A stretch of 15,671 nucleotides of DNA from SHYR01 sp036013055 (GTDB lineage: Bacteria > Chloroflexota > Dehalococcoidia > UBA2979). Numbering within the stretch: the stretch's first letter is position 1; every line of letters begins with the position of its first letter. The notes beneath the pieces are model-generated. The model saw only the letters and a program-made list of their open reading frames with translations, did no database searches and had not been told where the DNA came from. Shown here in pieces: positions 1-8,500 of this stretch. A program made the position numbers and the translations under genes. The DNA lies in the NCBI GenBank assembly GCA_036013055.1, contig DASCQM010000021.1, forward strand, positions 1 to 15,671, given 5' to 3'.

Positions 1-351
1 GATCGTGCCGAAGCCGATCGTCCAGCCGACACCGTGAGCCTGTCGTAACATCCCGGCGCGCACAACCTCTCCGGCCCGTATCGGCAGCAGATTGTTGGCC
101 GCGAAGCCGACCATCATCATCGCGAACGCCTCACCGATAGAGATCGGGAGCGTCGACCGCAGCACGAGCTGCCAGCGCCACGCTCGTAGCCAGAGGCCGA
201 GCAGATAGACCGGCGTCGCGAGCAGGATCCATCCCGGTTCCGCGTTCTTCAGTGCCGTGCCGATCTCACTGAGATCGATCTGCCATAGCAGGAGGACCAG
301 GAAGATCGCGCTGACCGCGAGACCGAAGAGCACACGGCGGTTACGCAGCAC
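1..351 (-). CDS. UPF0104 / LPG-synthase-TM (AglD-like) membrane protein, N-terminal part
   Basis: This is the N-terminal 117 residues of a multi-pass membrane protein that runs off the left edge. A basic start is followed by a hydrophobic helix (about residues 7-22), a short amphipathic stretch and a second helix ending in a WLRAWRWQLVLR-type segment. It then reaches the family hallmark GFAANNLLPIRAGEVVRA at about residues 82-99. That motif is typical of the lysylphosphatidylglycerol synthase TM region / UPF0104 family (PF03706), which includes MprF flippase domains and archaeal AglD-like proteins. The family is tied to flipping or modifying lipid-linked molecules. The GTG at 351 is the first start codon after an in-frame stop, and that stop belongs to the upstream gene 12 bp away, so the gene is probably co-transcribed with the Agl23-like and YYY genes. 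The substrate is unknown. The family call is firm; the role in glycolipid or polymer export is inference. Confidence 0.85.
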   Translation of the reverse strand, partial: MLRNRRVLFGLAVSAIFLVLLLWQIDLSEIGTALKNAEPGWILLATPVYLLGLWLRAWRWQLVLRSTLPISIGEAFAMMMVGFAANNLLPIRAGEVVRAGMLRQAHGVGWTIGFGTI

Positions 352-363
352 GCCACGCCCTGA

Positions 364-2262
364 TCACGGCGCTGCGGTCCGCGGGAAGAGCACGACGCCG
401 TCAATCGAGCCGATCTCCGACTGCTCGATGCGGTCGACGTAGAACTGCTGCCAGTCATTGAGCAACGAGCCATTGCGTATGCCCGAGAGCAGCGAGCCGG
501 GAGTGAGCGAGCGATAGCCACTCTCCGGGAACCACCAGCGGTGCTGATACGGCTCAGCACGGGCGAATTCGGCCCAGATCTTCGGATTGTCCCGCAACGT
601 GGAATCCGTCGCGATCAGAATGCCTTCGGAAGGGATGTCCGCGGCAATCGTCTCCGCTCCGGCGTAGAGCACGGTCGGGTACTCGCGCAGGTACCACGCC
701 CACGGCCAACTGAACGACGACGAGGTATCGACCGTTACTTTGAGCGGTTCGAGCGTCTCCGACCGGAGAGCCGTAATCTGAGCCATCCACAGCGGGACGT
801 CCGGCGATGTTTGCGTATAGATCAGCGGTTCGATCGGCGTGTCCGGATGCCCGAAAGCGACGCCGGTCGCGGTGTTCAGCGAGCCGCCCAGCAGCAGCAC
901 ACTCACGACCAGTGCCACCGCGGCGGCGGTCGACGCGAGGAAGCCGTACTGCCCGCGAACGCCTCGCCAGATCGCCGGCGCGGCCGCGTCGATCGAGCGC
1001 GCAGCGAGCAGGATCAGCGGCAGCGCGAAGTGCACGGTCAGCCAGGGCATCTTCTCGCCGGCGAGCGAGAGAGCGAGGAAGGTGCCGGCAAACCACCACA
1101 CCAGCAGCGCCGTTAGCCGGTCGCCGCGCCGCAGGAGCCACAGCCCGCCGATCGCCGGGATCAACGCCAAGAACTCGTACAGCGGCACCATCATGAAATA
1201 GTAGAAGCCGGGCTGCGTCCCGCGCTGTACATCCTGCTGGTCGAGCCAGTAATCGAGCGAACTCCAGAACGCTCCGCCGGTGCCATCGATGTGGGTGAAG
1301 CCGTTCGTGTAGAGCGGCACCGTCACGACGAGCACGAGCGCCATCAGCGGCGCCCACCAGCGCCAGTTCCACGTCAGCCCGACCGCAGCACTGCCCGCGA
1401 AGAGCGCGAGCACCGTGAGCAGCGCCACCGTGAACTCGCGATCACTGCCCAACGGCCCATCGATCGCCTCCAGCGGGACACGCACGAGGGCGGCCAGGAA
1501 GGGCAAGGTCAGTGTGCCGAGCACGATCAGCAGGTCGGCCTCGCGAGGACGTGGTCCCAGCCTGTGCCAGTTCCCCGACCACCACGTCGCCGCGACCAGC
1601 CACGCGTAGGGAAAGACTGCGATGGTGCAAACCACGCGCTTCAGTCTCCCCCCTCCTCCACGCGAGACGATCAGGACGGTGAGCGCCACGTTGAGGTACA
1701 GCAGCAACATCGCAACGGTGATGTAGCTCGTCTCCTTCGTCGCGAATGAGAGCCCGAGCGCGCCCGCGAGCAGCAACAGCCAGCGCTGCCCACCGTGTTC
1801 TCGATATCGCCACACCGCCGCCACCATCAGCACCGCCCAGACCGCCATCAGCAGGTCGTTGCGGGCGAAGCGCGAGAAATAGAGCAGCGACGGCGAGATC
1901 GTCAGCAGCAGCGCGGCGGTCATCGTGCCGACGCCGCCGAGCCAGCGACGCAAGAGCAGCGGCGAGGCCACGAGCGCCGTGCCAGCCAGTACCGCAGGCA
2001 GGCGGGCGACGGCCTCCGTGTCGTCGAGCACGCGGAAAAAGCCGGCGATCAGGTGGAACTGCAGCGGTCCGTGCATCAGCGGGTCGTGGAAGTAGCCGCG
2101 CCCAACGGACATGTACCAGGAGTAGGTCGCGTGCAGCGACTCGTCGTGGTGCATCGCGCGGACGCCGACGTCCCAGATTCGCAGCAGCAGCGCGGCTGCG
2201 GTCAGTCCAATCACCACCATCACTACGCCGTCGATGCGGGGGGAACGTGTCGAGCGGATCAT
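364..2262 (-). CDS. Agl23-like GT-C membrane protein (TIGR03663 family)
   Basis: This is a 632-residue multi-pass membrane protein resembling GT-C (PMT-like) glycosyltransferases near its N-terminus. The few invariant features described for TIGR03663 are visible: the DE pair in HHDESLH (residues 38-44), the HGP tripeptide in MHGPLQFH (63-70), and arginines in EAVARLPA (R87) and RFARNDLLM (131-139). In GT-C enzymes an acidic pair in the first extracytoplasmic loop binds the lipid-phosphate sugar donor. A soluble C-terminal tail follows many hydrophobic helices. An ATG at 2262 is preferred over a longer reading, because it forms an ATGA overlap with the stop of the YYY gene and has GAGGTG five bases upstream. 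Relatives are annotated as flippase-activity-associated proteins and are usually found near YYY-domain genes, as here. A transferase role is probable; the donor and acceptor are unknown. Confidence 0.88.
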   Translation of the reverse strand: MIRSTRSPRIDGVVMVVIGLTAAALLLRIWDVGVRAMHHDESLHATYSWYMSVGRGYFHDPLMHGPLQFHLIAGFFRVLDDTEAVARLPAVLAGTALVASPLLLRRWLGGVGTMTAALLLTISPSLLYFSRFARNDLLMAVWAVLMVAAVWRYREHGGQRWLLLLAGALGLSFATKETSYITVAMLLLYLNVALTVLIVSRGGGGRLKRVVCTIAVFPYAWLVAATWWSGNWHRLGPRPREADLLIVLGTLTLPFLAALVRVPLEAIDGPLGSDREFTVALLTVLALFAGSAAVGLTWNWRWWAPLMALVLVVTVPLYTNGFTHIDGTGGAFWSSLDYWLDQQDVQRGTQPGFYYFMMVPLYEFLALIPAIGGLWLLRRGDRLTALLVWWFAGTFLALSLAGEKMPWLTVHFALPLILLAARSIDAAAPAIWRGVRGQYGFLASTAAAVALVVSVLLLGGSLNTATGVAFGHPDTPIEPLIYTQTSPDVPLWMAQITALRSETLEPLKVTVDTSSSFSWPWAWYLREYPTVLYAGAETIAADIPSEGILIATDSTLRDNPKIWAEFARAEPYQHRWWFPESGYRSLTPGSLLSGIRNGSLLNDWQQFYVDRIEQSEIGSIDGVVLFPRTAAP

Positions 2263-4550
2263 CGTGGCACCTCGACGATGCGCACGCCGCCGGTCTCGAA
2301 GCGCGCGGGCCACGCCTTGAAGCGCGCCGCTACGTCCGGGCCGAACTGCCGCCGTTCCTCGCTGCCGAGGTAGATATGCGTGATGCCATTCGCCGTCGCC
2401 AGTTCCCCGACCTCTTCCGTCGCGCCCTCATTGTAGATACGAGCGACGACCGCTCGCCGCGCAGTGATCTCGGTGGTCTCCCCAACCTCCCGGCAGGCTG
2501 TGACGTCACCGCGCCACTGGCACTCGTGCTGCGGCCAGCCCAGCAGTGTCGGTACACCGCTTGCTGCGGATACGAAGTTGCCAGCCGAGTAGATCTCGCC
2601 CACCGCCTCGAGCAGGGTATCGGACGGTCGTAGATTCGACAGCACCCACTCGATCGCCAGCGCTCGCGGGTCGCCCGAACGTTCGAGGTAGGCAAGCGAG
2701 TCGACGCCCGGTGTCTGACCCTCGCGCGCCCGACTGATCGCCGCTGCGGGCGAGTACAGCAGCGATCCGCCGTAGAGCAGTGCGCAACCCGCGACCGCCA
2801 CGAGCACCAGTGCGGACGGCCGTACGCGAGGCAGTCGATCAAAGGCCTCGCCGACCGCCACGCCGCCGGCGAGCGCCAGTAGCAGCCACGCCACGTACCA
2901 GCTCTTGAAGACCATGTTCCAGCGAGCCCCGAAGGCGATCGCGAGTTGGAACAGTTCTGTGACGAGCAACAACGTGACCGCGAGCGCGACGAGCCCCAGC
3001 CACGCCGCACGTCCCCGATCCCCGTCGCGGTAGGCCGCGGCGGCCAGCGCCCCCGGGAGGCCAGCGAGCAGCACCAGCGCAACGAGCGTGATCCACGCTT
3101 CTCCGCGGAACTCCAATGTCGCGCGGTCGGCGGTCATCACCGCGAGCAGCGCCCAGAGGCCCAGCAGCGAGCCGGTGACGAGCAGGCCAACCGCGGCCAG
3201 CCGCAACGTTACTCGCGGGCGCTGCAGCACCGTCGACGCGACCAGCGGGAGTGCCAGCGGGAGCCAGACGACTGCCATATGAACGGGACCGGCGGCCGAC
3301 TCCGTGACGAACTCGATGCCTCGCGTGCCACCCTCGATCGTGAGAAGGAACGGTGCGGCAGCGATCAGCGCGACAATCGTCGGCAGCAGCAGATAGCGAA
3401 TCGCGCCGAAGGTAGCTCCGCCCGGTCCCCACCCACTGCGCATGAAGACAGCGACGGCCGCTGCGAACCAGACCGCGCCGTAGATCGCGGCATCGAGGCT
3501 GTTCGTCATCGCCAGCCCGGCGAACAGCAGCCCGCTCAACGCCAGCGCCCCCGGCCGCTTCAGCCAGCTCCGCCAGGTCAACGGTTGCTCGCCCTCGAAC
3601 GCGGTCGCCGCCACCGCGAGGGCGAGCACGGCCAACGGCAGCGCGAGCAGGTGCGCGTGCAGATCGCCGAGGATCAGCGAGAAGGCTGGGAACTCCATGA
3701 TCGTGCCCGGCACGACTCGCGTTGCGTGCCACCACCACCAGAAGCTGTCGGGCACGCCACCCGTCGCCCCCACGGGCGGCGGCAGCCCGTCGATCTCGAG
3801 CCAGCCCCACACCGCCTCGCCACCGACGCCGTTCGCCGCCAGCAACTCGAATCCGCCCTCGAGGGTGGTGACCACGAGCAGGCTGGTCATCGCCAGTGTC
3901 CCCGCGAGCCATGGGCTTGCGCGTCGCCGCAGCGAGGAGAGCGTGAGCAGGTCGCCACCGAGCGCGAAGACGGCCGTCCCCGCGAGCGCCCCGGCCGCCG
4001 CGACACCGAGCACGAAGGCACTGCCGACGCCGATGCCGCTCAGTCGCGAGGTAGCGTCCACGGCGGTGTGCCCCAGGTGGTAGTAGGAGAGCGCCTCGCC
4101 GGAGAACCACGGGTCCTGCGGAGGCATCTGCTCGGCACGGTGTACGGCCGTGAGCACCATCAGGTCGGTCGGTTTCTCGGTGTACTGGGCCTCGGGCGCC
4201 TGCACACGCACGAAGAGGATCAGGGCGAAGAGGGCGACAAAGAGCAGTTCGCCAACCAGCAGCAGCCTACGACGCTCCCAGATCGCGGGCAGCAGCTCGG
4301 GTCGTCGCCAGCCGATAGCGCCACTCGCTGCCCACAGCGCCACCGCTACCGCGACGACGAGTCCCGTGCCGTACGGTGCGATGCCGAGCGCGGAGGTCAC
4401 CCACGCGACGTACGCGACCGCCAGCAGGCCAAGCGGGCGGGCGTAGAGCATCCCACCGGAGCGCAACCGCCCAAAGAGGATCATCGCCGGCAGCAGCCCG
4501 CCTGCACCGGCGACGCTCAGTGCGAGATACCAACGGGCGGCTTCGAACAT
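2259..4550 (-). CDS. YYY-domain membrane protein (DUF2298 / TIGR03662)
   Basis: This is a 763-residue, highly hydrophobic, multi-pass membrane protein of the Chlor_Arch_YYY family. Family landmarks are EKPTDLM (125-131), PPQDPWFSG (143-151) and the signature loop SYYHLGH (155-161). Later come RWNMVFKSWYVAW, which resembles the family's R-N-x-VFK-Y-AW block, and GWPQHECQWRG in the C-terminal soluble part. The usual signature is YYYxGH; here the third tyrosine is histidine. The length fits the single-copy class of the family (about 700-900 residues). The ATG at 4550 lies 10 bp after the ftsY stop, with no clear Shine-Dalgarno, so translation may depend on readthrough from ftsY. The end overlaps the Agl23-like start by 4 bp. 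The family is uncharacterised biochemically; its GT-C-like layout and partner genes suggest envelope glycan transfer. That last step is inference. Confidence 0.9.
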   Translation of the reverse strand: MFEAARWYLALSVAGAGGLLPAMILFGRLRSGGMLYARPLGLLAVAYVAWVTSALGIAPYGTGLVVAVAVALWAASGAIGWRRPELLPAIWERRRLLLVGELLFVALFALILFVRVQAPEAQYTEKPTDLMVLTAVHRAEQMPPQDPWFSGEALSYYHLGHTAVDATSRLSGIGVGSAFVLGVAAAGALAGTAVFALGGDLLTLSSLRRRASPWLAGTLAMTSLLVVTTLEGGFELLAANGVGGEAVWGWLEIDGLPPPVGATGGVPDSFWWWWHATRVVPGTIMEFPAFSLILGDLHAHLLALPLAVLALAVAATAFEGEQPLTWRSWLKRPGALALSGLLFAGLAMTNSLDAAIYGAVWFAAAVAVFMRSGWGPGGATFGAIRYLLLPTIVALIAAAPFLLTIEGGTRGIEFVTESAAGPVHMAVVWLPLALPLVASTVLQRPRVTLRLAAVGLLVTGSLLGLWALLAVMTADRATLEFRGEAWITLVALVLLAGLPGALAAAAYRDGDRGRAAWLGLVALAVTLLLVTELFQLAIAFGARWNMVFKSWYVAWLLLALAGGVAVGEAFDRLPRVRPSALVLVAVAGCALLYGGSLLYSPAAAISRAREGQTPGVDSLAYLERSGDPRALAIEWVLSNLRPSDTLLEAVGEIYSAGNFVSAASGVPTLLGWPQHECQWRGDVTACREVGETTEITARRAVVARIYNEGATEEVGELATANGITHIYLGSEERRQFGPDVAARFKAWPARFETGGVRIVEVPR

Positions 4551-4560
4551 CGCGCTGGCG

Positions 4561-5517
4561 TTACCCGGAGTCGCCCGCAGGGGCGAGCAGTGTGTCGACG
4601 AATCGCTCCGCGTCGAAGGGCGCCAGGTCGTCCTTGCCCTGCCCCGTGCCGACGAAGCGCACCGGGAGGCCGAGTTCCGAGGCGATCGCGAAGACGATGC
4701 CGCCCTTCGCGGTGCCGTCGAGCTTTGTCAGCACCACCCCGGTGACATCGACCGCCTCGATAAACGCGCGCGCCTGCGGCAGCCCGTTCTGCCCCGTCGT
4801 CGCGTCCATCACCAGCAGCACCTCGTCCGCCGTGCGGCCGAGCCCTCGCTCGATGATGCGGCCGATCTTGGAGAGTTCGTCCATCAGGTTCTTGCGATTC
4901 TGCAGCCGCCCTGCCGTGTCGACGAAGACGATGTCGATGGCGCGTGCCTTCGCCGCCTCGATCGCGTCGAAGGCGACCGCGGCGGCGTCGCCGCCCTGCT
5001 GGTGCGCGATCACCTCGAAGTCGAGGCGCCGCCCCCAGTCCTCGAGCTGTTCGATCGCCGCCGCGCGGTACGTGTCTCCGGCCGCGCAGAGCACCGCGCT
5101 GCCCTGCTGCTGCGAGGCGTGCGCGAGCCGCGCGATTGCCGTGGTCTTACCGCTACCGTTCACACCGACGACGAGCACGACCGCCGGCGAGGACGGTTCG
5201 CCGTCATCCTCGACTTCGTCGGTGTCGCCATCGGCAGTCGTGAGCACGGCGATCAGTTCGTCGCGCAGCCGCGCCTGTAGATCGTCGGCCGTGCGGGGGT
5301 TCGTGGCACGGACGCGGTCGAGCACCTCCATCGTGGTCGTGACACCGGTGTCGGCGCCGATCAGCACCTCTTCGAGCGACTCCCAGAGCTGCTCGGTGAC
5401 GTCGGAAGAGCGGAAAGCGTCGCCGAACCGGCGGAAGAGCGAGCGGCGTGTCGACGCGAGCGCCTGCTCGGTCGCGTCGTCGTCTTGCTCCGTGCCTCGG
5501 CGTCCGAACAGCCTCAT
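4561..5517 (-). CDS. ftsY: Signal recognition particle receptor FtsY
   Basis: This is an SRP-receptor GTPase that docks ribosome-SRP complexes at the membrane for co-translational insertion. At 318 residues it has only a short, mildly acidic N-terminus, unlike the long A domain of E. coli FtsY. The NG core is complete: a helical N domain (about 15-95), the P-loop GVNGSGKTT (118-126), DTYRAAA (148-154), DTAGRLQNR (200-208), the guanine-specificity loop TKLDGTAKGG (264-273) and the closing motif GTGQGKDDLAPF (290-301). The last three separate FtsY from Ffh when combined with the absence of an M domain. The ATG at 5517 has GGAG four bases upstream (5522-5525). It lies downstream of smc in the widely conserved rnc-smc-ftsY order. 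Three strongly hydrophobic membrane proteins follow directly, whose insertion would be expected to depend on SRP. Confidence 0.97.
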   Translation of the reverse strand: MRLFGRRGTEQDDDATEQALASTRRSLFRRFGDAFRSSDVTEQLWESLEEVLIGADTGVTTTMEVLDRVRATNPRTADDLQARLRDELIAVLTTADGDTDEVEDDGEPSSPAVVLVVGVNGSGKTTAIARLAHASQQQGSAVLCAAGDTYRAAAIEQLEDWGRRLDFEVIAHQQGGDAAAVAFDAIEAAKARAIDIVFVDTAGRLQNRKNLMDELSKIGRIIERGLGRTADEVLLVMDATTGQNGLPQARAFIEAVDVTGVVLTKLDGTAKGGIVFAIASELGLPVRFVGTGQGKDDLAPFDAERFVDTLLAPAGDSG

Positions 5518-5590
5518 GTCGCTCCGTCAGATCACGTGAGACGGCCGTAGCCGCGATGTGGGAGCGGAGATCGTACGACGGACGGGCGGG
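5518..5590. other. smc-ftsY intergenic gap with three 8-bp palindromes
   Basis: This is the only sizeable gap inside the minus-strand operon (73 bp). It contains three perfect 8-bp palindromes: TCACGTGA (5532-5539), ACGGCCGT (5541-5548) and TCGTACGA (5571-5578). Their centres are 9 and 30 bp apart. No stem followed by a T-run is seen, so there is no convincing intrinsic terminator, and no clear promoter was found. The palindromes could be a protein-binding region or chance. Confidence 0.4.
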
Positions 5591-8500
5591 TTACGACGCC
5601 TGGGGCAGGTCCTCGAGCCTCATCGACAGCACTCGTGAGACAGAATCCTCGCCCATTGAGATGCCGTAGATCGCGTCGGCGGCCTCGATCGTACGCCGGC
5701 TGTGGCTGACCACGATGAATTGCGATCGGTCGCAGAGCTCACGCAGCGTGTCGGCGAAGCGCCCGACGTTCGCCTCATCGAGCGCGGCATCGACCTCGTC
5801 GAGCACACAGACGGGCGCGGGGTTCACCGAGAGCAATGCGAACAGCAGCGCGACGGAGGTCAGCGCTCGCTCACCACCGGAGAGTACGGCGAGCGATGCG
5901 ATGCGCTTGCCCGGCGGCTGCGCGGTAATGTCCACGCCGGGGTCGGCGTCTTCATCGTCCTCGGGTGGTTCGACGAGCGTGAGGTTCGCCGTACCGCCGC
6001 CGAAGAAGCGGGTGAAGTAGTCCGCAAACGCCACGTCCACAAGCTTGAACGTCTCGTCGAAGCGATCGCGGATCAGCTTGCGCAGGTCCCGGATCGCGAG
6101 CCGCAATTCGACCTCTGCCGACTCGAGGTCATCCACCTGCTCCACAAGATAGTCGTGGCGCTCACGCTCCTCGCTCAGGTCCTCGACAGCCTCCACGTTG
6201 ACCGCGCCAAGCGCTCGCAGCTCGCCTCGCAGCTCGCTGATGCGGTCACGCAACATCACCGGGTCGATCTCTGCAGCACCACGCAGCTGCACGGTCTGCG
6301 GCGTCTCGGCTCCGGTCTCTTCCGCGTCGTCGAACTCGCTCGCGGGCTCACGCGGGACCTCGGCGGCCTCCGTCGCGGGCGGGGCACGGACGGTGCCATC
6401 GGCACCGAGGCGCAGGCCCTCGTCGACGAGCTGACGCTTCAGCGCTCTCAGTGCGGTCGCACTCTGATTCAGATCGTTCTCCGCCTGTAGCGCGTTCCGC
6501 TCCGCTGCCATCAGCCGCCCCTGTCGGTCGCCCCGAGCGGCGGCCAGCTCGCGCTGCTCCTCCGTGGACTCCGCCAGCGAGGCGTGGGAGGGTCCTATCG
6601 CATCCTGCGCCTGCGTCAGCGCGCTGCGGTTGTTCGCCGTCTGCTCACGCAGGCCGCGCAGCGAGAGTTCGAGGTCCTGTATCTCTTTGCGCGAACTGAC
6701 CTGCTCCACACGCAGCCGCTCGTAACGTTCGATCCCGCGCCGTTGTGCATCGGTCTGCCGCTCGCGCTCCTCAACGGCCGCACGGTGCGCGCCGACGGCT
6801 GCGGCGAGTGCGGTGGCGGCGGTCGTGATCTGTTCCGACCCGCTATCGCGCTCCGCGATCACGGCATCTGAGCGGTCACGAAGCTCAGTGAGGTCGCGTT
6901 CCACGGCCTCCATGCCCTGCTCCGCCTCGCTGCGAGCCTCACCGGCGGTCAGGGCGGCGGCGGCATCGCTCGCCGCGGCCAGCGTCGCACGCACGACCCC
7001 CATCTCTGCGGAGAGCGTGGTCTGGCGGCGCCGGAACTCCGCTACCTGGTGGTCGTGCGATCGCGACAGCTCGGTCGCTTCATCGACGCCGCCTCGGGCG
7101 CGCTCGACGACGGCGTGCGCCTCCGTCAGCGTGCGCTCCGCGACGGCCAGCTCCTCGCGGGCACTCGCCACGGTCGCCTCCGCCTCGACGATCTGCGCGG
7201 GTAGAGCCTCGATCTCGCCCTGCAACGCGAACTGCTGCGTCGCGCCGCCGCCCTGGCCGCCGTAGTAGGCACCGTTCGGCCGCAGCAGCGTGCCGTCGCG
7301 TGTGACCACGGAACCGAGACCGCGCTCGATCATCTTGCGCGCAACATCGAGGTTCTCGACGACGATCGTGCGGCCGAGCAGTGTGTCGACCAGCGGGCGG
7401 TAGCGTTGATCGACACGCACGAGCCGCGCGGCCACACCGACGACACCGCGTTCGTTGAAGAGGTTGAGCGGGGAGTTGTGGTCGACCGATTCCAGCGGCA
7501 GCAGCGTCGCCGTGCCCGCGCTGTTCGTTCGCAGGTACTCGATCGCGGCGATCGCGTCATCGGCACGTTCCACGACGATCGCGGCGAACTGCTCGGCGAG
7601 CGCCGTCTCGATCGCGGCTTCGAGCCCGTCCGGCACGGAGATCAGACGGCTGACCGCACCGATCACGCCGGTGAGCGGTTCATCCTCGGTCGAGTCGTCG
7701 TGCGAGGCGTCCAGCAACGCCTGTGAGCCGGCACTGCCACCGTCGCTCTGTTCCGCGAGCTGCTCCAGCATCTCGCCGCGCTCGCCCAGCTGACGCAGTC
7801 GCGTCTCCGCGGTGCGTACGCCGTCGCGCGCCTCGGTCAGCGCGCGCAGCTGACGCTCGAGGTCCGCTTCCGCCTGGCCGCGACGACGCTTCGCCTCCGC
7901 CACCGCTTCGTCCAGTGCGCGTCCCCGACGCTGCAGGTCGAGCGCGTGTGCACCGAGATCGCGCAGGCCGTCGACCAGTTCGCCGCGCCGGCTGCGCGCC
8001 GCCTCTTGCTCCGTGCCCAGCTCAGCGAAACGACGCTCGTGCTCCTCGATTCGACGGATCGCGTCCTCGCGCTCCGCTTCGAGGCGGGCGCGGCGCGCCT
8101 CAGCCTCCGCGATCGAGCGGAGCGCGAGGCGTGCGCGCTCATCGGTCGCCTGCATCGCCTGCCGCTCGTCTTCGAGCGCGGTGCGTGCCCGCTCGGCTTC
8201 CAGTATGAGTGCCTCGACTCGCTCTGCGGTCTCGTCGACGGTCTCCGGGACATGCCCGTCCGAGGCTTCGAGTTCACCGTCGATGTCCTCGATGCGGCGA
8301 ACGAGCAGTTCCAGTCGCTGTTCCGAGAGCGCGATCTCCTGATTGAGTCGCAGACCCTCTTCCGCCAGTCGTCGCTCCTCCGCCTGCAACGTCGCGAGCG
8401 CCTCCGTGCGCTGTTTGACGATGCCGTCGAGCTCGTTCGCGCGCTTGCCATGCCCCTTGAGCGCAGCATCCGCCTGCTGGAACGCCCGCGTTTGCTGGTC

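Noticed and set aside
2263..2313. 17-residue N-terminal extension of the Agl23-like gene
   Set aside because: It would overlap the YYY gene by about 50 bp. The ATG at 2262 gives an ATGA overlap with a GAGGTG ribosome-binding site.
2839..4110. 423-residue open frame on the minus strand
   Set aside because: It lies in another frame of the YYY gene, is Arg/Ala-rich and lacks membrane segments or motifs.
2946..4745. 599-residue open frame on the plus strand
   Set aside because: It is antisense to the YYY gene and the ftsY end, rich in Arg/Gln/Glu with no recognisable domain; a GC-rich shadow frame.
5518..5590. Intrinsic terminator between smc and ftsY
   Set aside because: Palindromes are short and no T-run follows on the minus strand, so readthrough into ftsY is more likely.
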